This document shows, in pieces, positions 11,830 to 22,014 of a stretch of DNA of 64,000 nucleotides. The stretch comes from Anadara kagoshimensis (taxonomy: Eukaryota; Mollusca; Bivalvia; Arcoida; Arcidae): NCBI GenBank assembly GCA_021292105.1, contig CM037869.1, positions 12,358,471 to 12,422,470 on the forward strand. Reading direction: 5' to 3'. A program made the position numbers and the translations under genes. Position 1 is the stretch's first letter. Each line of letters starts with the position of its first letter. The notes under the pieces were generated by a model. It saw nothing but the letters and a program-made list of their open reading frames with translations. It had not been told where the DNA came from and ran no database searches.

Positions 11830-12654
11830 TTGTTATCATACTTTCATTAGTGAACAAAGAAAGTTGGTTTCCGAGGAACACAGAAACAAGACAAAGAAAA
11901 CACAACGCGTAACATAACCTTTTAGACCTTGAAACCAATAGCATCTACATAAAGGTTATGTTTTGTTTGGTATTGTAATGATGAATCTTGTTATAATAAT
12001 TTTATTAGTAAACAAGGTAGAATATTATTAGTAAACAAGGTAGAATATTATTTCCCTGAGAAAATGGTACCAAGGCAGTGAAGACATATGCCTAATATAA
12101 CTTCTAAGAACTCTTAATCATTAGTATCCACGTATAAATAATGATATGCTTTGTTATTGTGATTATTATATCTTGTTATCATAATTGTATTAGTTTTACG
12201 GAAAAATTAAAACACAATGCGTATTACAATTTCAAAGATCACAGAACCAATACCGGTAGCGTCTATACGTATAAATAATGATATGTTTTGTTATTGTGAT
12301 GACTTATCTTGTTATCATAATTTTATTAATTCCCGGGTAAAATAAAATGCACAATGTGTATTACAACTTCTAAGAACTCAGGGCCAATAGCGTATATATA
12401 TATTTGTAATTGTTATGACTTATCTTGTTATAATAATTTATAAGTTATAAGTTCGCGGGAAAAATAATTACACAATGCGTATTATATCTTCTAAGAACTC
12501 GGAACCAATAACATCCACATATAAGTAATGATATGTTTGTTATTGTGAAGACTTATCTTGTTATCATAATTTTATTGGTTCCCAAGGAAAATTAAAAGCA
12601 CAATGCTTATCACAACTTCTAAGAACTCAGGGCCAATAGCGACTACGTATATGA
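11830..12654. repeat. Tandem array, ~133-bp unit, left part
   Basis: The motif TCTTGTTATCATAATTTTAT recurs near 11830, 11988, 12171, 12307, 12423 and 12556. Each unit also has CACAATGCGTATTACAACTT followed by CTAAGAACTCAGGGCCAATA and GATATGTTTTGTTATTGTGA. Spacing varies from 116 to 183 because of small changes, including a 23-bp direct duplication at 12004-12049. The Penelope-like element interrupts the array at 12655. Confidence 0.8.
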
Positions 12655-13322
12655 CATCGGTTTGATATCAATAACTATGGTAATCAGTTTCTTTACCAAC
12701 ATTTTAACCAGCCGGACCATTCTGTGTTATCTATGAAAGTCAGGCTTTTGAAAAAAATATACCACCATACAAATAGTCCTACATTAAGCACTCCATACCG
12801 ATTACAACGGGAAAATTACTGGATAAGAGAATTAGGCACTGCTTCGCCATATGGATGTAATGACAAAATTGTAAGCGTAGGAAATCTTTCAAGCCCGGGT
12901 TGTAACAATGTAAATGTTTTACACTTGTTCAACAAAACACCACGTGACAATAGAAGTCATGGACATCGCCGTTATAACAGACCCAATATCCATGATGTTA
13001 GTTTTCTTAATCTTTTACCATTCCTACAGAAACCTCTCGGATTACACCATATCCGAACTAAACTCTACTCTATACCACTATCCCGTCTTAGACAGTTACA
13101 AGAAGAATGCATATCTAAAACTACTATAGATTTCAATACACCAGAATATAAGCTTACTGCTATCATCATGGATATTGCTTTTAACATATTATTTAAACCT
13201 GCTCGGGAAAACGATATTGATAACGATGGTCAACGCCAATATCTTAAGTTACACTATGCTAACAAAGGAATAGATGCTATAAACATTTCCAATATTCTTC
13301 AAAATAAACAAGTCCAATCTAA
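12655..13322 (+). pseudogene. GIY-YIG-like C-terminal remnant and linker of the Naiad-like element
   Basis: The open frame from 12655 reads HRFDINNYGNQFLYQHFN, then SMKVRLLKKIYHHTNSPTLS, then RENYWIRELGTASPYGCND (~12808-12864). The pattern YWIRELGT followed by PYGCND is typical of the end of the GIY-YIG fold in Penelope-like elements, where the conserved Glu-containing helix precedes it. The catalytic GIY and YIG strands are missing because the copy starts downstream of them. The linker continues with RSHGHRRYNRP and a leucine-rich helical stretch. Homology leaves this frame near 13322, where a one-base shift moves it to the next frame; the original frame stops at 13359. Confidence 0.7.
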
Positions 13323-13736
13323 ATTCCTGCTTATTTCAAAATTAATTCTCCACCTCTAGTTTCCTACTCCTATAATAAACCTATTGCATCCAAAATATTT
13401 AATTATAAACAAACATTGCAGTGTTTAAACTTCCATAATTTTACTCCACCTACTTGCTCTTGCTCGTCTTCTCCCTATATTTATGGACCGGCTGGACATG
13501 TAATAACTGGTGATCTCAATATAATTGAGAACACCAAATTAAGACTTTTACTTTCAAAAGGTCCTAAATATAGAGAAGCTCAACCTTTTACTTGGGGACA
13601 GAATTTCCGACTTATCATGGATTCTGTTGAAGAGTACGCCAGACGTTGGGCTAAATTAGAAGATGTTGAGCTTGATACCTTATCCGACTGGATAAATAAT
13701 AAGACCTTGAATGTCTTATTAAGGAGCTTGGTTTAG
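13323..13736 (+). pseudogene. Connector segment of the Naiad-like element between nuclease and RT
   Basis: This frame opens right at the break of the preceding frame with IPAYFKINSPPLVSYSYNKP and goes on to PPTCSCSSSPYIYGPAGHVI followed by TGDLNIIENTKLRLLL. The Cys-rich TCSCSSS stretch and the GHVITGDLNII block just upstream of the RT fingers are characteristic of this element type. The frame ends at a stop at 13734-13736. A second one-base shift around 13705-13720 moves the reading into the RT frame. Both breaks indicate a decayed copy; sequencing error is possible but two independent errors are unlikely. Confidence 0.7.
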
Positions 13737-14992
13737 ATAGTATATCAAATAACCCTGCATATACTAGAACTAATTTTACCAAAGATGAAGTTCTTTTCAA
13801 CCATAGGGGAGTTCTCGAGTCTTTTGGTATCAATCTTAAAGAGGAAGATCTTGATCTTCCTTACTTGTATTGGATTCCTAAACTCCATAAAAATCCATAC
13901 AAGGAAAGATATATAGCAGGCTCATCTAAATGTACTACTAAATCATTATCGGTAACTCTAACACAAATTTTGACAATCGTCAAAGATGGTCTTCAGTCTT
14001 ATTCAGAAAAAGTATATTCTACATCTGGAATCAACCAAATGTGGATTCTCAAAAATTCTAAAGAATTACTTGAACATCTTGCTTCTAATACTTTATCTCA
14101 TGTAAAAAGTATAAAAACATTTGATTTTTCTACACTATACACCACAATCCCTCATTCTAAATTGAAAGAACGTCTTAAAGAAATTATTCACTTGTCTTTC
14201 TTCTACAAAAACGGTAAGCCTAGATACAAATATCTGGTGCTGAATAGGGATTCTGGTTATTTTGTCAAACACCATACGGATTCCAAACAAAAATATACTG
14301 AAGATACCATCAACAAAATGTTGGAGTTTTTGATAGATAACATATTTGTTGTGTTTGGTAATATAGTTTTTCAGCAAACAATCGGTATACCAATGGGTAC
14401 AAACTGTGCACCATTGCTTGCTGATTTGTTTCTTTATTCTTACGAAGCAGAATTTATGCAGAACCTTGTTAAATCTGGAGAAAAAACTGTCGCCAAATCA
14501 TTCAACTCAACATACAGATATATAGATGACGTTCTGTCTCTTAACAATCCTAAATTTGGAGACTATGTAAATGTCATCTATCCTAGTGAGCTTGAAATAA
14601 AAGACACGACTGATTCCTCAAGTTCTGCTTCATATTTAGACTTATACCTGAAATATGACGCACAGGAAAGGCTACATTTGAAACTTTATGACAAACGTGA
14701 TGACTTCAATTTTTCTATTGTCAACTTTCCTTTTTTATGCAGCAATATACCTGCTTCTCCTGCTTATGGTGTATTTGTTTCCCAATTAATACGCTATGGT
14801 AGAGCTTGTTCCCACTACGGGGACTTTGTACAACGAAGTAGGCTGCTTGCAAATAAATTGTTGACTCAGGGATATTGCAAGCCTAGGCTTATCAAGGCCC
14901 TCAAAAAGTTTTATGGCCGTCATCACAGTATTGTTGATAAGTTTGATGTCTCAGTGTCCAGGATTGCCTTGGATATATTTGACGTCTCATAG
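13703..14992 (+). pseudogene. Reverse transcriptase of the Naiad-like Penelope element (open 3' frame)
   Basis: The frame is open from 13703 to the stop at 14990-14992 and encodes the RT core. Counting from the Leu codon at 13865, YWIPKLHKNP lies at residues 2-11. Motif A is FDFSTLYTTIP near residue 87, with the catalytic Asp. Motif B is GIPMGTNCAPLLADLF at ~174-189. Motif C is YIDD at 219-222, with both catalytic Asp residues. Motif D/E-like LYDKRDDFNF and the thumb FPFLCSNIP follow. The C-terminal thumb segment KFYGRHHSIVD ends near residue 358. All catalytic residues are intact, so inactivation comes from upstream frameshifts and 5' truncation. No host Met start is evident. The frame labelled as starting at 13865 begins only at an alternative codon and is continuous with upstream coding sequence. 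Confidence 0.85.
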
Positions 14993-15191
14993 TTCCATGT
15001 TCCTTTCACACAATTTTGATTACACACGTGGCGGGTGTAGCTAGCTAAACAGGAGGTGCTTACCCTTCCGGAGCACCCGGCCTCACTTCCCTGGTGGAAG
15101 TTCACGTGTCTAACCTAACTTGTCAGTTCCAAAGTTTTTACTTTGCTTCTGGATTGTGATTCGGAAATGGATAAGTATGTTTGTTTTTGAT
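14993..15191 (+). promoter_or_regulatory. 3' UTR/tail of the Naiad-like element with two predicted hairpins
   Basis: The tail contains the palindrome TAGCTAGCTA (15038-15047), then a perfect 6-bp stem GGTGCT/AGCACC (15055-15060 with 15072-15077, 11-base loop) and a second stem ACTTCC/GGAAGT (15085-15090 with 15096-15101, 5-base loop), then CACGTG. Further on are AAAGTTTTTACTTTGCTTC and the terminal GTTTGTTTTTGAT. The same landmarks recur in over thirty fragments in this window. It is the likely RNA recognition and priming region; that role is inferred. Confidence 0.6.
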
Positions 15192-15370
15192 GATATGTTT
15201 GTTAGTGTGATGATTTATCTTGTTATCATAATTGTATTAGTTCCCTGGAAAAATGAACACACAATGCGTATTACAACTTCTAAGAACTCAGGATCTGTAC
15301 TGTCTGCATAATTATTAGTAATGATATGTTTGGTATTGTTATGCTTAATCTTGTTATCGTATAGTCTCTA
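15192..15370. repeat. Tandem array, ~133-bp unit, right part
   Basis: It continues the array after the retroelement. TGATATGTTTGTTAGTGTGA begins directly after the element terminus, with further motif occurrences at ~15219-15240 and ~15343-15356. Homology fades after about 15370. Confidence 0.8.
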
Positions 15371-16484
15371 TAAGGCGGAATTAATCGGGTAAATCATTAT
15401 ATCTGTATCAATCAAGATTACCTATACTAAACAAATTCTTCAGGTGTGAATTATTTCGCCTTTGATGAATTAGATCATAAAATAAAATCAAGACAACGAT
15501 TTTGGATTTGATGAGGATTTTGGAATATTGGAAAGGTAAAATAAGTCTTAGTTTAGAAACACGATTTTCTCAAGCCAGTATTGTTGGTAGGTGATGTGTA
15601 TTTCATATTCTTTTGTTAGAGATTTAACATTTCCATGAGTATGTAGATAATAAAATCGATTAATATGGCATTACCTCTGTCCCGACCATTAAACCGTTGT
15701 TACTTATTGTGTTTTATTTCATATATTATGTGTTCTATCTTATCTATCCTGTAGACAGCGTAAACTAAAACACTAGACAAAACCTTTTAACTTAGCTAAA
15801 TAAAGCACATAGGCGGTTGAAAATACATTTATAGTTTGAAATATCTGTCAAGTTTATTCTATTTATTGCTGTTGTGTTCAGTGGGTTCTATAAGTGTATT
15901 TCAAATATCTTTTTGCGCTCACTCAATAAGTATATATATTATATACAGTTTTTGCTAATTATTTTTTTGATTTTTCCATTAACTTATGTGGCGTTTTCAA
16001 GGAGTTTTTATTTATTATTATTCTCAGAGGTTTTATGCAATTTTCTTAAAGGTTTGGTTGATCACAGCTGTCATTGATCGCAAAACATTTTTTTTCTATT
16101 TGTCATGAAGTATAATGTCAATAACCACATTTACAGCAAGTGTTACCATCCTACTTCTTAAACACAACTACACAACTGGTGATAGTAAGATTTTTGTGTA
16201 AATTTTCAGTTTTGCGTTCCGACAATCAGCTAATTTATAATTAGGACCTTTATTTTTTTAAATAACTGAGTTCAAGGAAGTTTTTTTATCCAATTGAAAT
16301 CGAAATGAATAATGTACATATCTGTATAATTAACATACAAAAACCAATTTTTTCAATAAGTATTTTGAAACAATGCACAGTTAATTTGAGTTCATATTTT
16401 GTTTTTTGAATTACACTTGAATCAGCTTCAGACAAATAATTATATAAATAATCAAAAGTGCATACGTCATCTAAATCCTTTATT
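15371..16484. other. Unannotated intronic sequence
   Basis: No gene, no recognised mobile element. The plus frame at 15874-16077 is AT-driven. Confidence 0.4.
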
Positions 16485-16566
16485 GATCAAAAACAAACAT
16501 ACCAATCCATATCCAAACTGTAATCTCAAAGCAAAGTGAAAACTCTGAAAACTGGCAAGTTAAGAT
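16485..16566 (-). mobile_element. Penelope-like 3' terminus fragment (first of a duplicated pair)
   Basis: It runs from gatcaaaaacaaacatacc through the rest of the last ~80 tail bases to actggcaagttaag. The following 17 bases are shared with the copy at 17109-17187, so both derive from one insertion that was later duplicated. Confidence 0.7.
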
Positions 16567-16583
16567 GGCCAATAATATAAATA

Positions 16584-17016
16584 ACACACGGACCAGAGTT
16601 CGCATGCGGAAGAATATATCACGAGGTGGCACCAAGTGATATATTTGCCGCCTGTTAACGACGGGTTAACGACGGCCCGTGTATTATTCGACGATATACC
16701 ACGGGTAAATGTTGATCATATCAAATCTAACATGGCTTAGATAAAAAGGATTGCAATAAACATAACGAACTCTTTCTTCGGAAGTACATTTACTATCTAT
16801 TTGCAAAATGTCTATTGAAACAATATTCAGCTGTTGAGATTACCGCCATTGAAATTAATGATTTTATGAATGAAAATTACGTCACAACCATTGTTCGCGA
16901 CACATATCATGACGTCATAAGATACGCAAGGGAGTACGTCATTTAAACGTCATTAAATCGTGTGGCTCTCTTCATGTTTCATATGAAGGAAAACGCAGGT
17001 CATGTTAGAATTATTT
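16584..17016. mobile_element. Probable ~430-bp insertion in one duplication copy
   Basis: The right copy reads ggccaataatataa then tacttacctgtatacaac, while the left copy has about 430 extra bases at this point. The extra sequence begins with an inverted pair, AATAACACACGG / CCGTGTATTATT (about 16582 and 16679), and holds TGACGTCA (16910-16917) plus further ACGTCA/ACGTCAT half sites. Its class is unknown. A deletion from the other copy is the alternative. Confidence 0.5.
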
Positions 17017-17308
17017 GTATACAACTTTTAAAAGAGTTACATAATAACGGCTAGTACTTAATACAGACGCAAAAGCAGAAAAATGGCATCAACAGTCCAG
17101 AGACTATGAATCAAAAACAAACATACCAATCCATGTCCAGACTGTAATCTCAAAGCAAAAAAAAACTTTGAAAACTGGCAAGTTAAGATGGCCAATAATA
17201 TAATACTTACCTGTATACAACTTTTAAAAGCGTTACATAATAACGGCTAGTATTTAATACAGACGCAAAAGCAGAAAAATGGCATCAAAAGTCAAGAGAC
17301 TATGAATC
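17017..17308. repeat. 196-bp direct duplication carrying a retroelement terminus
   Basis: TATACAACTTTTAAAAG, GTTACATAATAACGGCTAGT and GCAGAAAAATGGCATC occur at 17018 and 17214. The retroelement termini at 16485-16566 and 17109-17187 lie on the left of each copy. Confidence 0.8.
17109..17187 (-). mobile_element. Penelope-like 3' terminus fragment (second of a duplicated pair)
   Basis: It is nearly identical to the fragment at 16485-16566, including the shared flank gatggccaataatataa. It is immediately followed, about 120 bases on, by another longer fragment at 17306. Confidence 0.7.
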
Positions 17309-17675
17309 AAAAACAAACATACTAATCCATGTCCGAAAAACAATCCAGAAGCAAAGTAAAAGCTTTGGAACTAACTATCTAGGATAGTTACGCAAACTTC
17401 TACCAGGGAAATGAGGTCGGGTGTTCTGGAAAGGTAAACACCTCATGTTTAGCTAGCTACACCCGCCACGTATGTAACCAAAATTGTGTGAAAGGAACAT
17501 GGATCTAAGAGAAGTCAGATATATCCAGGGCAATCCTGGACACAGAGACGTCAAACTTATCAACAATACTGTGATAACGGCCATAATGCCTTTTGAGGGC
17601 TTGATAAGCCTAGGCTTGAAATAAATCTGTGTCACCAATTTATTTGCAAGAGGCCTGCTTCGTTGAACAAAGTCA
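17306..17675 (-). mobile_element. Penelope-like 3' fragment including end of RT frame
   Basis: It has the complete terminus (atcaaaaacaaacatactaa), hairpin region, TAGCTAGCTACACCCGCC and coding end up to the bases for the QRSRLLANK segment (~17640-17670). Small frame breaks are present in the coding part (gccataatgccttttgaggg). Confidence 0.8.
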
Positions 17676-18330
17676 TTATCTTCGAAAAACATATAGGATA
17701 TTGTGTTTCTAATAACAGATTATAACATCATCACCATGTCTAAAACGCCTTTATTAAGAAGATTGTTACAAACTGCAATCCTAATTAATCTAAAAAAAGT
17801 CTTATCATACCAACCAATTTTCATCTAAATCATAAAAAATCATCTTAGCACATGATAAATTTAATCATATTTTTAATATTTTCGTAATTTTGACTGATCA
17901 ATTTTTATCACAGTTTTTTCCACAATTATGCAGTTTGCACGATAAAAAGATTATGTATTACATTTTTACACATAGTTAGGTCGTCTTTGCATGAAGATAA
18001 AGTACATTACGCAGAGTAGTTGACCGCATTTTATTTATCAAATCAAGCTTTAGCTTTATAATCATTTCGAAGATTTTTCTAAACTCGAATCTGGCAAAAT
18101 TTGGGATTATTTTGTGTTGCTACAACCAAAAACAAAATTAGAATATACGTGTAATAACCTTAGAATGATCCTCAAAATGCCAACTTAAATTTATAAGTAT
18201 TTTGAAAATTCACAAAAGTTTCCTTTGCTTTAGAAATATGTTTTGGACATAGACCACAAAAACAATAGCGATATGAAAGAATTATATCCTGCCGTCCCAT
18301 GAATCATGTTTAGTTCATTCTTAACTTCAA

Positions 18331-18463
18331 TTTCACACGTGTCAGGTTTAACTACCTAGACAGGAAATCTAACCTTCCGGAGCACCCAACCGCAGTTCCA
18401 TTTTTACGTTTTTACTTCAATTTGTAAGTTTTCAAAGTTTTTGCTTTGCTTTTGGAAATTTGT
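18331..18463 (+). mobile_element. Penelope-like 3' tail fragment, diverged
   Basis: tttcacacgtgtcagg, ccttccggagcacccaacc and tttgctttgcttttgg mark the tail. The first hairpin's left arm has been lost. It ends before the terminal GTTTGTTTTTGAT. Confidence 0.6.
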
Positions 18464-19085
18464 TGGATTGAATTGGAACGCATTTTCGTCGTCAATCTTG
18501 TAAAAACTTCATCGAGTTCATCTACACTTTACGTTTTATATTACAATGTTTTAGTTTCAAACGTTTTGATAAAAATCCGCAAACTTGGGGTCATTTACCT
18601 CTGCGAAACTTCTTCCGTATTTATTAATCAAGGCTGATATAGGTTTGGTTAGTGCTTCGATGATTTCGCATTTTATGAAGCCATCATATTTTAACACGGT
18701 GCGATGAGATTTTCGTTAGACTACTGTTGTTTTAACGGATAAGATTATTAACACAAGTTATTCTACGACGAATTTTCGTCGGGTCAATTTTCTATAATCA
18801 GCCTTCATAATAACGGATAATAAAGTGATAACCATCGAGTCAGCAGCTTATAGACTCGGTCAATTTCGTTACATCTAATGTTCACATCATTGTTATTTAT
18901 TCAATGTCGTTATAGGAATTATTCTGCATGTTAATACTGAACAACTGAGACTTTATTTCTCATGATTTCTCGTTTTAAAATAAAATTAGAAGACTTGATT
19001 TCAAAACATCTAATGTGATGATTAGAGGATATAATTACAATTGCGACTCTAACAATTCGTTCATATCGCTTTTTTAATAAATAAC

Positions 19086-19402
19086 CTGCCGGTCAATGTC
19101 CAAATGTCTTAATCACAATCCTAAAGCACAGCAAAAACTTTGAACCTGGCAAACTAAATTTAACCTGATTTGAATTTACAATAGGGAAGTGAGTCCGGGT
19201 GCCCTGGTGTTATATACATTTTCTGTTTAGCTAGCTATACCCGCCAAGTGTTCAATGAAATCTGGGTGAAAGGAATATGATATGGAACTATATAATGTCA
19301 AATTTATTCAGAGTAATTTTGGGTACAGAAACATCATCAACAGTATTGTGATGACGGTCATAAAAACATTTTGAGTGCTTGATAAGCCGTGGCTTGCATT
19401 AA
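19086..19402 (-). mobile_element. Penelope-like 3' fragment including end of RT frame
   Basis: aatcacaatcctaaagcaca, gggaagtgagtccgggtgcc and TAGCTAGCTATACCCGCC are followed by gtgatgacggtcataaaaac and gataagccgtggcttgca. The right arm of the first stem is replaced (ttatatacatt), so the hairpin is not preserved. Confidence 0.7.
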
Positions 19403-20029
19403 CTTGTCTTAAACGATGTTTTTATTATCTCGCAGTCATGAACTAAATCAATTAAGGCCTAAATCAGTCAACTTAGCTTATATGGACGGGAAAGGTAACA
19501 GACCAATGGCTATGAAAAAGACAATTATATAGTTAATTCAACAAGTTTAAACTGAATTAGGATAAAATATACACATTATACACTAATTAGCCTTGTCTTG
19601 ATTAGCTTTGACAAAACTGACATGTACTCGCTTTATTTTGATATGTATATTAATTATGAGTGATAGTTCATTCGACTTGATCATTTCTCCATTGTTGTCA
19701 GAAAATAATTTCTTATAACCTGGCCTACCTTACAATTTGCTACTTGACAACGTCATTACAATTTTTTTATTATGACAAGGGAACATAATTGAGTTCTTGT
19801 TCACTTTCTTTCGAAGCTGAATTTCTAATATTGTTTATATTCTTTTTATTTAGTTATTTATAAAGAAATGAGTTGTTTTACACACATAATAAATGTGATC
19901 AAGATAGAAATTACTCAAATTGATTGGCTTCTAATATCTTTTTAGAATAACCGTGCTACTCATAGTTTGGGGTTTTGTCGATATAGTTTAAACCTCAAAA
20001 TGTTCAGTGTGATTAGATATATTTAATTG

Positions 20030-20245
20030 ATTCAAACTTACGTCCCAGTCAAGAATATTTCACTTATATTGAGACATCACCAGCTAAAGACGCTGTGGCA
20101 GAAATTTTATCTTTGAAGCGCGCTCATGACAGGGAATTGTTTGGCGAAAGAATAGTCGGTAAGGTCTATTTTTAAGTCTTGGTCAGACCCCGGCCGGAGG
20201 TCGAGACCATGACACACCAGAGCGAGCAACTCTACCAAGATACCG
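20030..20245 (-). mobile_element. tRNA-derived SINE with conserved core, internal deletion
   Basis: Read on the minus strand, TTGGTAGAGTTGCTCGCTCT and the box-B-like GGTCTCGACCTCC are followed by CCAAGACTT, CTATTCTTTCGCCAA, then TAGCTGGTGATGTCTCAATA and AGTGAAATATTCTTGACTGG. The box B is mutated and the cloverleaf is incomplete, so this is not a tRNA gene. Confidence 0.75.
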
Positions 20246-20383
20246 CAGTAGTTGATAATTTAATATGAACGTATTTCTAAATGAATTTGAAATTATTTTG
20301 GGTGGTATGTGTATTTTTAAACATTTGTTCAAACTATTCTGCATTAAAACTGTTACAAATATACAAAATATTAAATTAACCTC

Positions 20384-20922
20384 TACCTGTAGCATGTTAG
20401 ATTTAGCATACTGGTAAACTTACATGTTCGATCACACCTTATCTAGTTAACACATGTCCAGGAAAATTTAAAACACCACATGTTTAACTATATTGTAGGC
20501 CTAGTTAGAGTATCATTAAAGCTATTCTGCAGGTTCTAATAAAAGACACATTCTCAAATTAGGTTTGCATTTAAGTTCTTTCAGACATATGTAATGACGT
20601 TGACTTATATATAAATGCTACTGGGTAAAGCACGGTCACTTACCTGTAGCATGTTAGATTTAGCATACTGGTAAACTTACATGTTCGATCACACCTTATC
20701 TAAAATAACACATGTCCAGGAATATTTATTATACACATGTTTAACTCATCAAAAATACTTCTATTGTAGCTAAAGAATCATAAAAGCTATTCAGCAGGTT
20801 CTAATCAACTTAGACATATGCCACAGAAGTAGTTCTCAAATTAGGTTTGCATCTTAAGTTCTTTCTTACTTATGAGTGTCGTTGACATATAAATGTCACG
20901 GTGTAAAGCGCGGTCACTTACC
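20384..20922. repeat. Tandem duplication of a ~257-282-bp unit
   Basis: TACCTGTAGCATGTTAGATT starts at 20384 and again at 20641. Both units also contain ATGTTCGATCACACCTTATC, ACACATGTCCAGGAA and AATTAGGTTTGCAT, and end GCGCGGTCACTTACC or close to it. The second unit is longer by about 25 bases. Confidence 0.85.
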
Positions 20923-21004
20923 TTTGTTTAGGAAAAATATTACGTGCTATATACATGTTCAAACATGTGTTTGGTAAAAGTATGGTACAAGTTCGCTGTC
21001 TTGA

Positions 21005-21440
21005 GGCCAATGTTTATACCCCTTTTTCGACAAAGAGGGGGTATACTGTTTTACCTCGTCCTTCCATTTGTCCGTCCGAAACAAAATTTTCTTAACAGTT
21101 TTTCAGCCATTACTTATCACGGCCACTTCAAATTTTGTATGTGACTTTAGTATGAGCTCCCATACCTCAGGTGCCAATTTCAAGTCTACCAGACATCAAC
21201 TTCCTGTTTCATCACTTAGATTATTTTTCAATATTTATGGTCAATGGTTGTAAATTTTCATAACAGTATTCTCAGCAACTAATAATCACAGCCACTTAAA
21301 TTTTTTTATCATAGTTCAGTATGAGGACCAATACCACAAGTATAGATTTGAAGTCTGACAGACATCTACTCCACATTTTCTTTGTATTCTAACATGTGTT
21401 AAAAGCAGGGGTATACTAAGTAAGCAGTAGCTCACAGAAT
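21005..21440 (+). mobile_element. Non-autonomous element with a GGGGGTATAC hairpin end
   Basis: A hairpin CCCCTTTTTCGACAAAGAGG near 21017-21040 is followed by GGGTATACTGTTTTACC. Two related ~150-base halves contain TTTTCTTAACAGTTTTTCAG / TTTTCATAACAGTATTCTCA and a GTCTACCAGACATC / GTCTGACAGACATC motif. It ends AGGGGTATACTAAGTAAGC. The short frames here do not look like a real protein. Confidence 0.55.
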
Positions 21441-21556
21441 TCTTTTTTCTGGTTTTCTCCTCTATCCAAACAGGTCATTTGATATACATGTAGGTAAAAT
21501 AATCTTGATTAAGACTGAAATACCATGCCGATGAACAAAGTGCTCATCTGGCAAAT

Positions 21557-21690
21557 TACAGTACGGACCTATCTAAAGTTTAACAACGAACTAACGAAAA
21601 GAAGTCAAATGTGCTCGACCTTTGAAAGGTCGAGATTTGCCTAAAATAGCTGCAGAAAAGCTGTTGTGATATAGCTAAAGTCGAAATTAA
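21557..21690. mobile_element. MITE family A copy, right end missing
   Basis: CAGTACGGACCTATCTAAAG and TTTAACAACGAACTAACG form the left terminus. The interior GAAAAGCTGTTGTGATATAG matches family members; no right terminus is seen. Confidence 0.65.
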
Positions 21691-21763
21691 ATGTAAAAAA
21701 ACATTTTGTATTTTCCTTAACGATTTGTTTAACTTTACAGAGCTTTGAACAACCGGATCCTTG

Positions 21764-22014
21764 GTCCTGTTTCACAATCATTTTTTATTTTAGATTCTCC
21801 TTAAATTAAATCTGGAAAATTTTATACTGTAATAATTTTGTCAGTTTTTAAGACATTCAGGAACGTAAGGTGCCATTTTAAAGATCGTTAAAAATGATAT
21901 TAGCTATAATTTAGTTGTGTCGAAACCTCTTCTTAATAGTGCCATAAAATGTTGCTAAATCGTAACAGATTTAAGTTAAGGGAAATCTTAGTTGATTGTG
22001 AAACTGGTATTAGA
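21764..22014. mobile_element. MITE family C copy
   Basis: GTTTCACAATCATTTTTTAT at the left and GATTGTGAAACTGG at the right are inverted. Subterminal TTAAATTAAATCTG and AGATTTAAGTTAAGGGAAAT pair as well, giving a long imperfect hairpin. Confidence 0.75.

Larger units (their letters stand above)
12655..15191 (+). mobile_element. Penelope-like retroelement, Naiad-like, 5'-truncated; best copy in the window
   Basis: The element holds, in order, the C-terminal part of a GIY-YIG-like nuclease region, a connector, a full reverse-transcriptase core and a 3' UTR ending GTTTGTTTTTGAT. GIY-YIG N-terminal to the RT is the permuted order described for Naiad Penelope-like elements; the classical family has it C-terminal. 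It lies inside a ~133-bp tandem array: removing these bases restores the spacing of the array's repeated motif TCTTGTTATCATAAT to 133. The 5' edge is abrupt, in mid-domain, as expected for incomplete target-primed reverse transcription. Any target duplication is at most a few bases (TGA-like). Two frameshifts make it non-autonomous now. Confidence 0.85.

Noticed and set aside
12004..12049. 23-bp direct repeat as a target-site duplication
   Set aside because: The two copies are adjacent with nothing inserted between them; it is a small tandem duplication inside the ~133-bp array.
14135..14377. 80-codon minus-strand frame inside the retroelement
   Set aside because: It is opposite the clearly conserved RT motifs A to B and has no homology of its own.
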